Part shown: piece after piece, positions 46,788 through 54,039 of the stretch | Layout of the letters: every line of letters starts with the position of its first letter | Position numbering within the stretch: the stretch's first letter is position 1 | DNA from: Pseudomonas fluorescens | GTDB taxonomy: Bacteria; Pseudomonadota; Gammaproteobacteria; Pseudomonadales; Pseudomonadaceae | Length of the DNA stretch: 64,000 nt | Direction of reading: 5' to 3' | Assembly: GCF_000802965.1 (NCBI RefSeq) | Contig: NZ_JSAK01000043.1 | Coordinates: 62,001-126,000, forward strand | The notes under the pieces: model-generated | Told to the model about the DNA's origin: nothing | Database searches by the model: none | The model's input: only the letters and a program-made list of their open reading frames with translations | Translations under genes and position numbers: made by a program

Positions 46788-47360
46788 TCAGTGCCGGTGC
46801 TGACGGGTCACGCCGGCATCGAATTGCGCGACGATCTGCTGCCAGCCAGCGCTTTCGAGCGCGGCGTCAGTGAGGTCGGCCGGGGCTTTGAGGTCAGTGC
46901 TGCGGTTGAGCCAGACGTCCGGCGCGTCATCGTCGGCGGTCAAACGCATCAGAAACGAACCCGCTACGACTGGCGTCTCGCTATGGCCGAAATACGCCTT
47001 GGCGTCGAGCAATTGCCAGGCATGATTACCTCGGCTTACGGAACTGGCGTCCTGGGCGAACGGCGCAAAGCCTTCCTCGGCGAGGGCTTGAGGTGTCGGC
47101 AGGGTTTGCTGTTCCTGGCGCAGCAAGTGAATCTCGTCCAGCGTCACCCGCAGATCGGCGTAGATGCCTTGCTCGGAAGCGCTGAGGTCGCGGCGGGCAT
47201 CCAGTTGATGGCTGTTGACGCTGCTCACCTCCTGAGACTCGCCGCGCCAGGCGACCACCGAACCGGCCACCGCCAGAATCATCAGGCACAACAGCAGCAC
47301 ATAGAGGGTTTCATGACCGGCTCCGGCCGGGCGCACAACTTGTGTGGTTGGCGTACTCAT
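46788..47360 (-). CDS. fpvK: FpvK, membrane protein of the pyoverdine iron-release operon
   Basis: 190 residues from the ATG at 47360, overlapping the fpvJ stop by four bases. One membrane helix near the start (LYVLLLCLMILAVAGSVVAW), then a periplasmic domain of about 150 residues rich in helices and without Cys. It corresponds to PA2406 (DUF6162-type). In P. aeruginosa FpvG, H, J and K form an inner-membrane complex that reduces iron in ferri-pyoverdine. The exact part played by FpvK is not known. Confidence 0.83.
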   Translation of the reverse strand: MSTPTTQVVRPAGAGHETLYVLLLCLMILAVAGSVVAWRGESQEVSSVNSHQLDARRDLSASEQGIYADLRVTLDEIHLLRQEQQTLPTPQALAEEGFAPFAQDASSVSRGNHAWQLLDAKAYFGHSETPVVAGSFLMRLTADDDAPDVWLNRSTDLKAPADLTDAALESAGWQQIVAQFDAGVTRQHRH

Positions 47361-47686
47361 GGCGCTTCGATGTCCGCTTGGTCGATCTCGACCACGTGGC
47401 CTGGGCCGGCATCGAACAACACATAAAATTCGGCGCCGGGCTTTTTGAAGGTCAGGGTTGAATCGCTGCCGAGCTTGCCCGGAACCAGAATGGTTTCGTC
47501 GTAGCCGATCACATCGAGGGTCACGCCCGGTGCGCCGCTGCCGTCGGAGAAACCGCCGGTGCATTTGATCTGCTCGGCGTCGATCGCCTTGCATTCGCAC
47601 ATCGGATTGTGGGCCAGGGCGCTGGCGCTGAAACCGGTGCAGAGCACCAGCAGCGCTGCGCTAACAGGACGAGTAACGTTGATCAT
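47357..47686 (-). CDS. fpvJ: FpvJ, small Cys-containing exported protein
   Basis: 109 residues from the ATG at 47686, with AAGGAGG seven bases upstream and a four-base overlap with the fpvH stop. Signal peptide about 1-25 (AALLVLCTGFSASALA), then three Cys close together (MCECKAIDAEQIKC) and a beta-rich domain. It corresponds to PA2405. Acting in the periplasm with FpvG, H and K during iron reduction is known for the P. aeruginosa system; the Cys residues could bind metal or form disulfides, which is inference. Confidence 0.85.
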   Translation of the reverse strand: MINVTRPVSAALLVLCTGFSASALAHNPMCECKAIDAEQIKCTGGFSDGSGAPGVTLDVIGYDETILVPGKLGSDSTLTFKKPGAEFYVLFDAGPGHVVEIDQADIEAP

Positions 47687-48225
47687 GGTTTGCCTCCTTG
47701 AGTGATCAGCCAGGCAAGGGTGGCGGGGGAGGCCTGGCTCAGAGGAATGGATGCCTGATGCATGGAGCCGTCCCAGCCTTCCATGGTGATCCACAGTTCG
47801 GCGTCGGCCTTGGTCTTTTCCGGGATCGGCAACATGGCGCCCATGCGGTACGGCGTTCCAAAGAAAATCACACCGGCGGCTCGCAGGCTGCGCGGTTTGC
47901 CGATGCGCAGGTAAGTCGCCTTGACCTGATCGCGGCAGCTGTTGCACAGCGCGGCGTTGAAGCTTTTCATGTAGCCGGCCGGGCCATCGGGGCGTGGTGC
48001 TTCGTTGCGCAGTTCGGCAAGACGCACGCTCCACGGTCCGACCTGCACTTCACCGATCTCCCGTTCACCCAAACCGGTATCCCCACGAAACAGCGCAGCG
48101 TCGGCGAAGTATTTAGGCATGAAACCCAGCGGCACCAGCAACAGCAGGACGTTGATGTGGAAGCGCCATTTGTGCCAGAAACGGCTGAGTTTCGAAGTCG
48201 GTTTTTCCGCCGCGAACAGGCTCAT
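47683..48225 (-). CDS. fpvH: FpvH, single-pass membrane protein
   Basis: 180 residues. A basic N-terminus is followed by one membrane helix (FHINVLLLLVPLGFMPKYFA) and a periplasmic domain of about 130 residues with a CxxC pair (AALCNSCRDQ). It corresponds to PA2404. The family is known only as part of the ferri-pyoverdine reduction complex. The ATG overlaps the fpvG stop by four bases, and its own stop overlaps fpvJ by four. Confidence 0.84.
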   Translation of the reverse strand: MSLFAAEKPTSKLSRFWHKWRFHINVLLLLVPLGFMPKYFADAALFRGDTGLGEREIGEVQVGPWSVRLAELRNEAPRPDGPAGYMKSFNAALCNSCRDQVKATYLRIGKPRSLRAAGVIFFGTPYRMGAMLPIPEKTKADAELWITMEGWDGSMHQASIPLSQASPATLAWLITQGGKP

Positions 48226-49421
48226 TGGCTGACCTCCGTGGTTTCACGGCTGGTCACCGGGGCGCTTTCGTTGCGTGGACGTTTGTTGCTGCGCTTGAGG
48301 GCGTTGGCCGTAGCGAGGGCGGTACGCTTGGTCCAGATCAACAGGCCGCTGAGCACCATCATGCTCAGCAGCAGGCCGAAGAAGAACCAGATCAGCTTGA
48401 TCCACAGACCGCCGAAATCTCCGGTGTGCAGCGGGCGCATGGATTCGGTCACGAACTCAAGGCCCGAGCGATCCGACAGCAGGCGCGTGGCGGCAACATC
48501 GCCGGTGTACGGGTTGATTTCGGCGGTCTGGAACATCAGTGGATACCAGCTGCGACCACCCACCGACAGATAGCTGTAGGCGTTGGCCGGCATGCTGACA
48601 AAGCTTTCGTCCAGACCAGGAATGCGCTCCTTGGCTTCGCGGATCGCCGCTTCCAGGCTGATCATCGGTGCCGCCGAACCATCGGCGGTGAGCGGTACGT
48701 TTTCACGGGGCACCACAAGCGCCACCGGAGCGGTGGAGATGGAGATCTGGTTGTCGAACATGAACGCTTCGATCAGGAACCAGGTACTGGTGACGGAAAT
48801 CACCGCGATGAACCAGATCGACCAGATGCCGCTGAGACGGTGGAAATCACCCCAGAAAATCCGTGCGCCGTGGCGAATGCGCAGGGTCGGGCGCAAGAAA
48901 CCTTTCCAGAAGCGCTTGTAAACCACCAGCCCGGTGATCAACGAGGCCAGCAGCGGCAGGCTGAGGAACGACACCAGGTACCAGCCCCAGCTGTAGCCAT
49001 TGGTGAACGGCACCAGCCACCAGCCGTGCAGTGCGCGGGTGAACGCCTTGAAGTTGAATTGCGGAGCGGGGCCTTGAATGGCGCCGGTGTAAGGGTTGAC
49101 GTAGACCGTCAGCTCACGCCCGTCGGGGTAGTTGACCCTGACGTCCAGGGCAAAGTGCGACTCGTCGGGACGACTGATGCTGTCGATGATGATGTCGGGC
49201 TCGGCCTTTTTGATCGCGCTGACGATCTGGTCGTAGTTGAGCCGTGGCGTATCGTCCGAAGGCTGGCTGGCACGCATTTGCGGGTTGGCCAGCCAGACGA
49301 TTTCCTGGCTCACCACGGCCAGGGTGCCGGTCACACAGACGATAAGCACGAAAAACCAGATTGGCAGTGCCAGCCAGCTATGGACCAGAAACCAGAGTTT
49401 TGAACGGGATTTCTTCGACAT
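48222..49421 (-). CDS. fpvG: PepSY-domain membrane reductase FpvG
   Basis: 399 residues. PepSY_TM family with four main membrane segments: FLVHSWLALPIWFFVLIVCV, VSFLSLPLLASLITGLVVY, IWSIWFIAVISVTSTWFLI and LIWFFFGLLLSMMVLSGLLI. His residues at membrane edges (VHSWLAL, ALHGWWL, DFHRLSG, LHTGDFG) fit haem ligands. FpvG (PA2403) is the inner-membrane reductase that lowers Fe(III)-pyoverdine to Fe(II). First gene of the eight-gene operon. Confidence 0.9.
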   Translation of the reverse strand: MSKKSRSKLWFLVHSWLALPIWFFVLIVCVTGTLAVVSQEIVWLANPQMRASQPSDDTPRLNYDQIVSAIKKAEPDIIIDSISRPDESHFALDVRVNYPDGRELTVYVNPYTGAIQGPAPQFNFKAFTRALHGWWLVPFTNGYSWGWYLVSFLSLPLLASLITGLVVYKRFWKGFLRPTLRIRHGARIFWGDFHRLSGIWSIWFIAVISVTSTWFLIEAFMFDNQISISTAPVALVVPRENVPLTADGSAAPMISLEAAIREAKERIPGLDESFVSMPANAYSYLSVGGRSWYPLMFQTAEINPYTGDVAATRLLSDRSGLEFVTESMRPLHTGDFGGLWIKLIWFFFGLLLSMMVLSGLLIWTKRTALATANALKRSNKRPRNESAPVTSRETTEVSQ

Positions 49422-49808
49422 GATTAAGGGTCTTGTTTCGATGGGAAGGCCTCTGCTACGGGCTTCGCAGCGATGAGGTCGACGAAAGTCCGGTCGTGGC
49501 TTTTGCCTACGCGACAGGACTGCATCTATATAAGACGGATGAGCATGTGAAATCCCGAAGGGGGATATGAAAGAAAATGTTTCGTGTTCCGTAAATTCCG
49601 GGAAGCCACAGATAACGCAACCCTGTAGGAGCCGGCTTGCTGGCGATGGGACCCCCGCGTTTGATCAATCCTCACGCGTTATCGTTTACGAACATCGCCA
49701 GCAAGCCCGCTCCCACAGGGACTATTGGCGTACACATCATCTATGAACAATCGGATACCTGTGGGAGCTGGCTTGCCAGCGATGGCGTCAGATCAGGCAC
49801 TGATTACC
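49422..49808. other. 387-bp intergenic region upstream of fpvG
   Basis: It should contain the fpv operon promoter. On the minus strand TATAT (49532-49528), 16 bases, CGT (49511-49509) resembles a PvdS box with one mismatch, but it is weak. A REP pair lies at 49622-49720 and a single REP at 49758-49788. No gene is seen. Confidence 0.5.
49622..49788. repeat. REP pair plus a third REP unit
   Basis: CCTGTAGGAGCCGGCTTGCTGG at the left, the inverted GCCAGCAAGCCCGCTCCCAC at 49695-49720, then a further direct unit CCTGTGGGAGCTGGCTTGCC at 49758. The arms are from slightly different subtypes. Confidence 0.85.
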
Positions 49809-50267
49809 TCAACCCTGCTGAAACATTTCCTTGGCCCGCTGTTCAATCTGTTCCTGAGTCAGATCCTCCTTGCGCGTGGCCAAAAACCACAGATGGCCGT
49901 AGGGATCCTTCAAGGTCCCGGAACGGTCACCGTAAAACTGGTCCTTGACCTCCGACACCAGGGTGCCCCCGGCGTCGATCGCCTGTTTATAGGACTTGTC
50001 CACATCGGTCACATACAGATGCAGACCCACGGACGGCGACTGGTCCGGGTTGCTCAACGGCCCTTGATCGCACGGCGTGCCGAGCATGATCGGGCAATCG
50101 CCGATGCGCAGTTCAGCGTGGCCGATACCGCCGTCGGGCATGGACAGGCGCATGACTTCGATGGCGCCGAAGGCTTTTTTATAGAACTCGATGGCTTCAG
50201 CAGCTTTTGCAATGCCCAGGTACGGGGTAATGCTGTGATAACCCTCGGGAATGGGTTTGACGCTCAT
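49809..50267 (-). CDS. VOC (glyoxalase/PhnB-like) family protein
   Basis: 152 residues from the ATG at 50267, with AAGGAG seven bases upstream. Two beta-alpha-beta-beta-beta units: SITPYLGIAKAAEAIEFYKKAFG and HLYVTDVDKSYKQAIDAGG, with the closing FYGDRSGTLKDPYGHLW. The metal-binding pattern of PhnB-like proteins is partly kept (HAEL and the final Asp/His). Substrate unknown; the group includes uncharacterised dioxygenases and resistance-type binders. It stands alone. Confidence 0.83.
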   Translation of the reverse strand: MSVKPIPEGYHSITPYLGIAKAAEAIEFYKKAFGAIEVMRLSMPDGGIGHAELRIGDCPIMLGTPCDQGPLSNPDQSPSVGLHLYVTDVDKSYKQAIDAGGTLVSEVKDQFYGDRSGTLKDPYGHLWFLATRKEDLTQEQIEQRAKEMFQQG

Positions 50268-50358
50268 GATCGTTCTCCTTTTATTGTTGTGAGACGAAGA
50301 TCGCTCTCCAGCCGAACAAGTGTAGGAGTTGCCGCAGGCTGCGATCTTTTGATTTTGA

Positions 50359-50493
50359 CTTTCGGCACTCGCCAAGTTCACCAAAAGATCCCTGCAAAAA
50401 CTGGCCAAGGCGTTGAATTCCGATGACGTGCGTCAATTCATCCTGACCCGCTATAAAGGGCAGGTTGCACCGGGGTTTCTGATGTTGGGGTGA
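50359..50493 (+). pseudogene. C-terminal remnant of a MetQ/NlpA-like lipoprotein gene
   Basis: A 44-codon open stretch ends in TGA at 50491 and reads SLQKLAKALNSDDVRQFI, then LTRYKGQVAPGF. This is the typical end of NLPA/MetQ methionine-binding proteins (consensus like QKLVKALNSPEVKKFI, then YKGAVIPAF). The rest of the gene is missing, the stretch starts after an in-frame stop at 50356-50358 and is flanked by REPs on both sides, so it is a decayed fragment left by a deletion. Confidence 0.7.
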
Positions 50494-50500
50494 CATAAGT

Positions 50501-50589
50501 CGCCATCGCTGGCAAGCCAGCTCCTACAGGTTTTGTGTGGGTTTCGAAAATCACGCAATCCTGTAGGAGCTGGCTTGCCAGCGATAGCC
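50501..50589. repeat. REP pair, GGAGCTGGCTTGCCAGCGAT family
   Basis: TCGCCATCGCTGGCAAGCCA and its inverted copy around about 35 bases, next to the end of soxR. Confidence 0.87.
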
Positions 50590-50596
50590 ACACCAC

Positions 50597-51058
50597 CTAT
50601 TTCAGATCAGGCTCTAAAAGCCGCGCCCCCGGCCCACGCTCCCCAAGCACATCGCCAAAATTGCGCAACGGACACGCCTCCATCGACAAACACCCGCAAC
50701 CAATGCAGCCATTGAGTTTGTCCCGCAACTGGGTCAACTGATTGATCCGCTCATCCAGATCCCGGCTCCATTGCGCCGACAACACCTTCCAGTCCGCCGC
50801 CGTCGGTGCGCGATTATCCGGCAACGATTTCAGTGCTTCGCCAATCTCCGCCAATGGAATGCCCAAACGCTGAGCCACCTTGATCAGCGCCACACGTCGC
50901 AGCACTTCCCGTGGATAACGCCGCTGGTTGCCCTGATTGCGGTTGCTTTTGATCAAACCCTTGGATTCATAAAAGTGCAGCGCGGTTACCGCAACGCCGC
51001 TGCGTTCGGCCAATTGGCCGACGCTGAGTTCTCGATGCAGATTTTCCGAGGTGATCAT
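50597..51058 (-). CDS. soxR: Redox-sensing MerR-family activator SoxR
   Basis: 153 residues. MerR-type winged helix at the N-terminus (LSVGQLAERSGVAVTALHFYESKGLI), a dimerisation helix, and the [2Fe-2S] cluster motif CIGCGCLSMEAC (CX2CXCX5C) near residue 120. In pseudomonads SoxR responds to redox-active compounds such as phenazines rather than running a SoxS cascade. Divergent from a small monooxygenase gene with a SoxR box in between, the same arrangement as PA2273-PA2274. Confidence 0.95.
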   Translation of the reverse strand: MITSENLHRELSVGQLAERSGVAVTALHFYESKGLIKSNRNQGNQRRYPREVLRRVALIKVAQRLGIPLAEIGEALKSLPDNRAPTAADWKVLSAQWSRDLDERINQLTQLRDKLNGCIGCGCLSMEACPLRNFGDVLGERGPGARLLEPDLK

Positions 51059-51072
51059 TTGAAAAATGCCTC

Positions 51073-51103
51073 TTGACCTCTAGTTAGCTCGAGGTTTTAC
51101 CCT
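51073..51103 (+). promoter_or_regulatory. SoxR-controlled promoter
   Basis: TTGACC (51073-51078), 19 bases, TACCCT (51098-51103). The stretched spacer holds the dyad CCTCTAG-TTAG-CTCGAGG (51077-51094). A long spacer with a central dyad is the hallmark of MerR/SoxR targets. It points to the gene at 51154. Confidence 0.82.
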
Positions 51104-51153
51104 GCACGCCTTCGGATCGCAAGATTCGGCTTACAGGTAAGTGGGGGTAATTC

Positions 51154-51519
51154 ATGCAAGCTTCAGAGAAATATCGCAGCTTCACCCAACTGATCGAATT
51201 CGAAATCGAGCCTCATCAGCAACCGGCGCTGGTGTCGGCGCTGTCCCGGCAGACTGAGCGTCTGGCCCAGCACTACAGCGGTTTCCTCAGTGCGAGCATC
51301 CAGGCCAGTGACGATGGCCGGCGGGTGCTCAATTACTTGCAATGGCAAACCCGCGAGGCCGGGGAAGCCGCGTTTCAGAGCTTTGAAAGCGGCGAGGAGG
51401 ATTTTTGGCAGTTGATTCGTGCCCATCAGGCGAAAGCCGTGACCTTCGGCTCGTTCCAGGTGCTACACAGCCTGGAACGCAGCCACGATCGCGCGCTGCA
51501 CTGCAATCTGGTGGCTTAA
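51154..51519 (+). CDS. Antibiotic-biosynthesis-monooxygenase-fold protein, SoxR target
   Basis: 121 residues. ABM-type ferredoxin-like fold (FTQLIEFEIEPHQQPALVSAL, then GFLSASIQASDDGRRVLNYL and WQTREAGEAAF). Proteins of this fold often act on quinones or polyketide aromatics without cofactor. The SoxR box and the match to PA2274, a member of the P. aeruginosa SoxR regulon, suggest a role against redox-active compounds. The 3' end overlaps the end of sfnR by four bases. Confidence 0.82.
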   Translation: MQASEKYRSFTQLIEFEIEPHQQPALVSALSRQTERLAQHYSGFLSASIQASDDGRRVLNYLQWQTREAGEAAFQSFESGEEDFWQLIRAHQAKAVTFGSFQVLHSLERSHDRALHCNLVA

Positions 51520-52619
51520 ATCGACAACTGCATCAAGCGGTCGCCCTGGACGTTTTCCGTAGGTCGGCGCTTGTTCACCGCCAGTTCGCCGATCTTGATC
51601 AGGCGTGTGCGGGTGACGTTGCGGCTCAAACCCAGCAGTGCAGCGGTGTGCACCTGGTTGTAGTGGCTGAAACGATAGGCCGCGCGCAGCAGCGCGTCTT
51701 CGACTTTTTCATGCAGCGCGCCGGCCTGTTCCTCGAAGAGCTTTTTAAAGGCTCGATCGAGCAGCGCCTCGGCGGAGTCGTCGACCTGAGCGTGGTAGTC
51801 GTCCTGACGCTCGATGCGCATGTTTGACAGGCGCAGGTCGTCGCGTTCGATCACGCCATTGCGGCAAATCAGCAAGGTGTGGTGAATGACGTTTTCCAGC
51901 TCGCGGATGTTGCCCGGCCAACTGTAGCTGCGCAGCTTCAGCTCGGCCTCTTTGCTGATGGTGATGGTGCCGTAGCCCAGGCGCTGACTGTAGGCGTCGA
52001 TGAAGTGGCGGGTCAGCGGCAGGATGTCGCCGGGGCGATCGCGCAACGGGCTCAGCTCCAGGCTGACCACGTCGAGTCGGTAGTACAGGTCTTCGCGGAA
52101 ATGCCCGGCGTTGATGGCTTTTTCCAGCTGCACGTTGGTCGCGGCCAACACCCGCACATCAATCGGAATGCTCTTGCGCGAACCCAACCGCACCACTTCG
52201 CGCTCCTGCAAGACCCGCAGCAATTTGACCTGAATCGCCATCGGCAGATCGCCGATTTCATCGAGGAACAACGTGCCGCCATCGGCCTCTTCGAACCAGC
52301 CGGCCTTGGCGCTCAGGGCACCGGTGAAGGCGCCTTTTTCATGGCCGAACAGCTCGGCCTCGACCAGGGATTCGGAGAATGCACCGCAGTTCACCGCCAC
52401 GAACGGCCGGTTGCGCCGAGCGCTGAGGTTGTGGATATGCCGCGCCACCAACTCTTTGCCGGTGCCGGTCTCGCCAATGATCAGCACGCTGGCTTCGCTG
52501 GGGGCGACTTGCTGCAAATGCGCGAGCAAGGCCTGGGACTTCGGGTCTTCGAACACCTGGGCCGTGGCGCGGATCGACGTGGCCAGAGCGGGCGAGGGCG
52601 GTAAGGTCAGCAGCTGCAT
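51516..52619 (-). CDS. sfnR: Sigma-54-dependent activator SfnR
   Basis: 367 residues with no N-terminal receiver or sensor domain, as in SfnR. AAA+ domain: Walker A GETGTGKE, the sigma-54 contact loop GAFTGA, Walker B GGTLFLDEIGD and the arginine finger region FREDLYYRLDV. The C-terminal Fis-type HTH is HTAALLGLSRNVTRTRLIKI. SfnR drives use of dimethyl sulfone and methanesulfonate as sulfur sources. Last gene of msuEDC-sfnR, 24 bases after msuC. It can act on the sigma-54 promoter upstream of msuE. Confidence 0.88.
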   Translation of the reverse strand: MQLLTLPPSPALATSIRATAQVFEDPKSQALLAHLQQVAPSEASVLIIGETGTGKELVARHIHNLSARRNRPFVAVNCGAFSESLVEAELFGHEKGAFTGALSAKAGWFEEADGGTLFLDEIGDLPMAIQVKLLRVLQEREVVRLGSRKSIPIDVRVLAATNVQLEKAINAGHFREDLYYRLDVVSLELSPLRDRPGDILPLTRHFIDAYSQRLGYGTITISKEAELKLRSYSWPGNIRELENVIHHTLLICRNGVIERDDLRLSNMRIERQDDYHAQVDDSAEALLDRAFKKLFEEQAGALHEKVEDALLRAAYRFSHYNQVHTAALLGLSRNVTRTRLIKIGELAVNKRRPTENVQGDRLMQLSI

Positions 52620-52643
52620 GGGGCACGCTCCTTGTAGAGAAAA

Positions 52644-53831
52644 CTATGAATAAAAAGTCGGAATCGGCAGGGCCTGGTTCAGCGCCCAGTCACCCAGTTC
52701 ATGGAGTTTGTAATCCACCGGGTCGTGCAGGGTTTGTGTGCGCAGATTGCGCCAGTGCCGATCCAGCCGCAGCGAGGCGTGTGTCGAGCGCGCGCCGGTC
52801 ACTTCGAACAAGCGGCTACACAGTTCCAAACCATTGCGCGTGGCCGCGACCTTCGCCGTGGCGATGGCGGTGGCCAGATGTCCGCGCTCCTCGGCGCTGA
52901 GGTTCGGGCCTTTTGCCCAAGCCTTGTCGAGCAAATCAGCCGCACGTTCCACCAGCAACCGCACACCCTCGAGCGCTACCCAGAACTCGCCGTAGTGGCC
53001 GAGCACATAAGGGTCCTGACGCACATCCTGAGCGCTGGATTTGTGCCAAGGCCGCGTCTCGGTCTGCGTGTATTGCCGCGCTTCTTCGAACGCGCCTTCG
53101 GCGATGCCGAGGAACATGTGGGTGAACGTGAGTTGGGCGATCAATGGGCGCAGGCAGGCGAACGGCGTGCTCAACGGGCCTGGATCGAGCAGCAGTTCCG
53201 ACTCCTCGACCCGCACCCGTTCGAAGGTGGCGCTGCCACTGTCGGTCTGGCGCTGGCCCATGTTGTCCCAGTCATTGTGCAAAGTGATGCCGCTGCGGCC
53301 GCTTGGGATCGCGGCAATAAGCAGTTTGCCACCGGCGCTTTCATCGACCGCCGAGGCAATCAACATCTCCGAATCGCTGGCGCCGGAGCAGAAGCTTTTC
53401 TTCCCGGAAAACTCGCGCCAGCCGCCGAGGTTTTTCACCACGGTGCGGGTGTCCAGCGGGTTGAGGGCGTTGCCCCAGAACCAGTTCTTGCGTGCGGTTT
53501 GCTCGAACCATGGCTGCCATTGTTCAGGCCGCGCAAACAGGCGCACGGTAGCGAGCATCAGGTGATGGAAGCCGAAAACATGGGCAATCGAACTGTCGAC
53601 CTTGGCGAACTCACGCACGATGGTCAGGGTTTCACTCCAGTGCGCGCCTAGGCCGCCGAACTGGGTGGGAATGCTTAGCGCGAGCAGGCCGCTGTGGCGC
53701 AGGGCATCGCGCTCGGCCTTGGGCGTACCACCTCGTTCGTCGCGCTCGACGGCGGTCAAGGCAAACTCGGCGGCCAATTGGCGGGCGGTCTTCAACGGGG
53801 ATATCAGGGCGCTTTGCGGCTTGGCAGTCAC
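52644..53831 (-). CDS. msuC: FMNH2-dependent methanesulfinate monooxygenase MsuC
   Basis: 395 residues from the GTG at 53831 (AGGA seven bases upstream). It has the acyl-CoA dehydrogenase fold of the DszC/SfnB group: SIPTQFGGLGAHWSETL, FSGKKSFCSGASDSEMLI, DNMGQRQTDSGSATFERV and LFEVTGARSTHASLRLDRH. In Pseudomonas such enzymes use reduced FMN and oxygen; MsuC converts methanesulfinate to methanesulfonate. A larger open frame reaching 54077 runs through a REP and is rejected. It is parted from msuD by a 208-base gap filled with that repeat. Confidence 0.85.
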   Translation of the reverse strand: MTAKPQSALISPLKTARQLAAEFALTAVERDERGGTPKAERDALRHSGLLALSIPTQFGGLGAHWSETLTIVREFAKVDSSIAHVFGFHHLMLATVRLFARPEQWQPWFEQTARKNWFWGNALNPLDTRTVVKNLGGWREFSGKKSFCSGASDSEMLIASAVDESAGGKLLIAAIPSGRSGITLHNDWDNMGQRQTDSGSATFERVRVEESELLLDPGPLSTPFACLRPLIAQLTFTHMFLGIAEGAFEEARQYTQTETRPWHKSSAQDVRQDPYVLGHYGEFWVALEGVRLLVERAADLLDKAWAKGPNLSAEERGHLATAIATAKVAATRNGLELCSRLFEVTGARSTHASLRLDRHWRNLRTQTLHDPVDYKLHELGDWALNQALPIPTFYS

Positions 53832-53880
53832 GCGGTTTTCCTTATGAAAAATAGACGCAAATCCCCTATGGAATGGGCTT

Positions 53881-54014
53881 TTGTGGCGAGGGAGCTTGCT
53901 CCCGTTCGGCTGCGAAGCAGTCGTAAAACGGTTGATGCGGGCTATCAGAAGACCCGCATTGTCCTGTTTAGGGACTGCTACGCAGTCCAGCGGGAGCAAG
54001 CTCCCTCGCCACGA
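53881..54014. repeat. Complex nested inverted repeat between msuD and msuC
   Basis: Outer arms TTGTGGCGAGGGAGCTTGCT and AGCAAGCTCCCTCGCCACGA. Inside are GCTGCGAAGCAGTC facing GGACTGCTACGCAGTCC, and in the centre GATGCGGGC facing GACCCGCAT. At least three dyads are nested in one 134-base element. Confidence 0.85.
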
Positions 54015-54039
54015 AATTTCCTGCCCCCAGAGAGATTTT

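Larger units (their letters stand above)
50268..50596. other. 329-bp region with REPs and a gene remnant
   Basis: It holds one half REP of the GATCGCAGCC family (50321-50352), the C-terminal remnant of a metQ-like gene (50359-50493) and a REP pair (50501-50589). No intact gene is present. Confidence 0.75.

Noticed and set aside
49509..49532. PvdS box upstream of fpvG (TATAT-N16-CGT on the minus strand)
   Set aside because: One mismatch in a five-base element is weak evidence; kept only as a remark.
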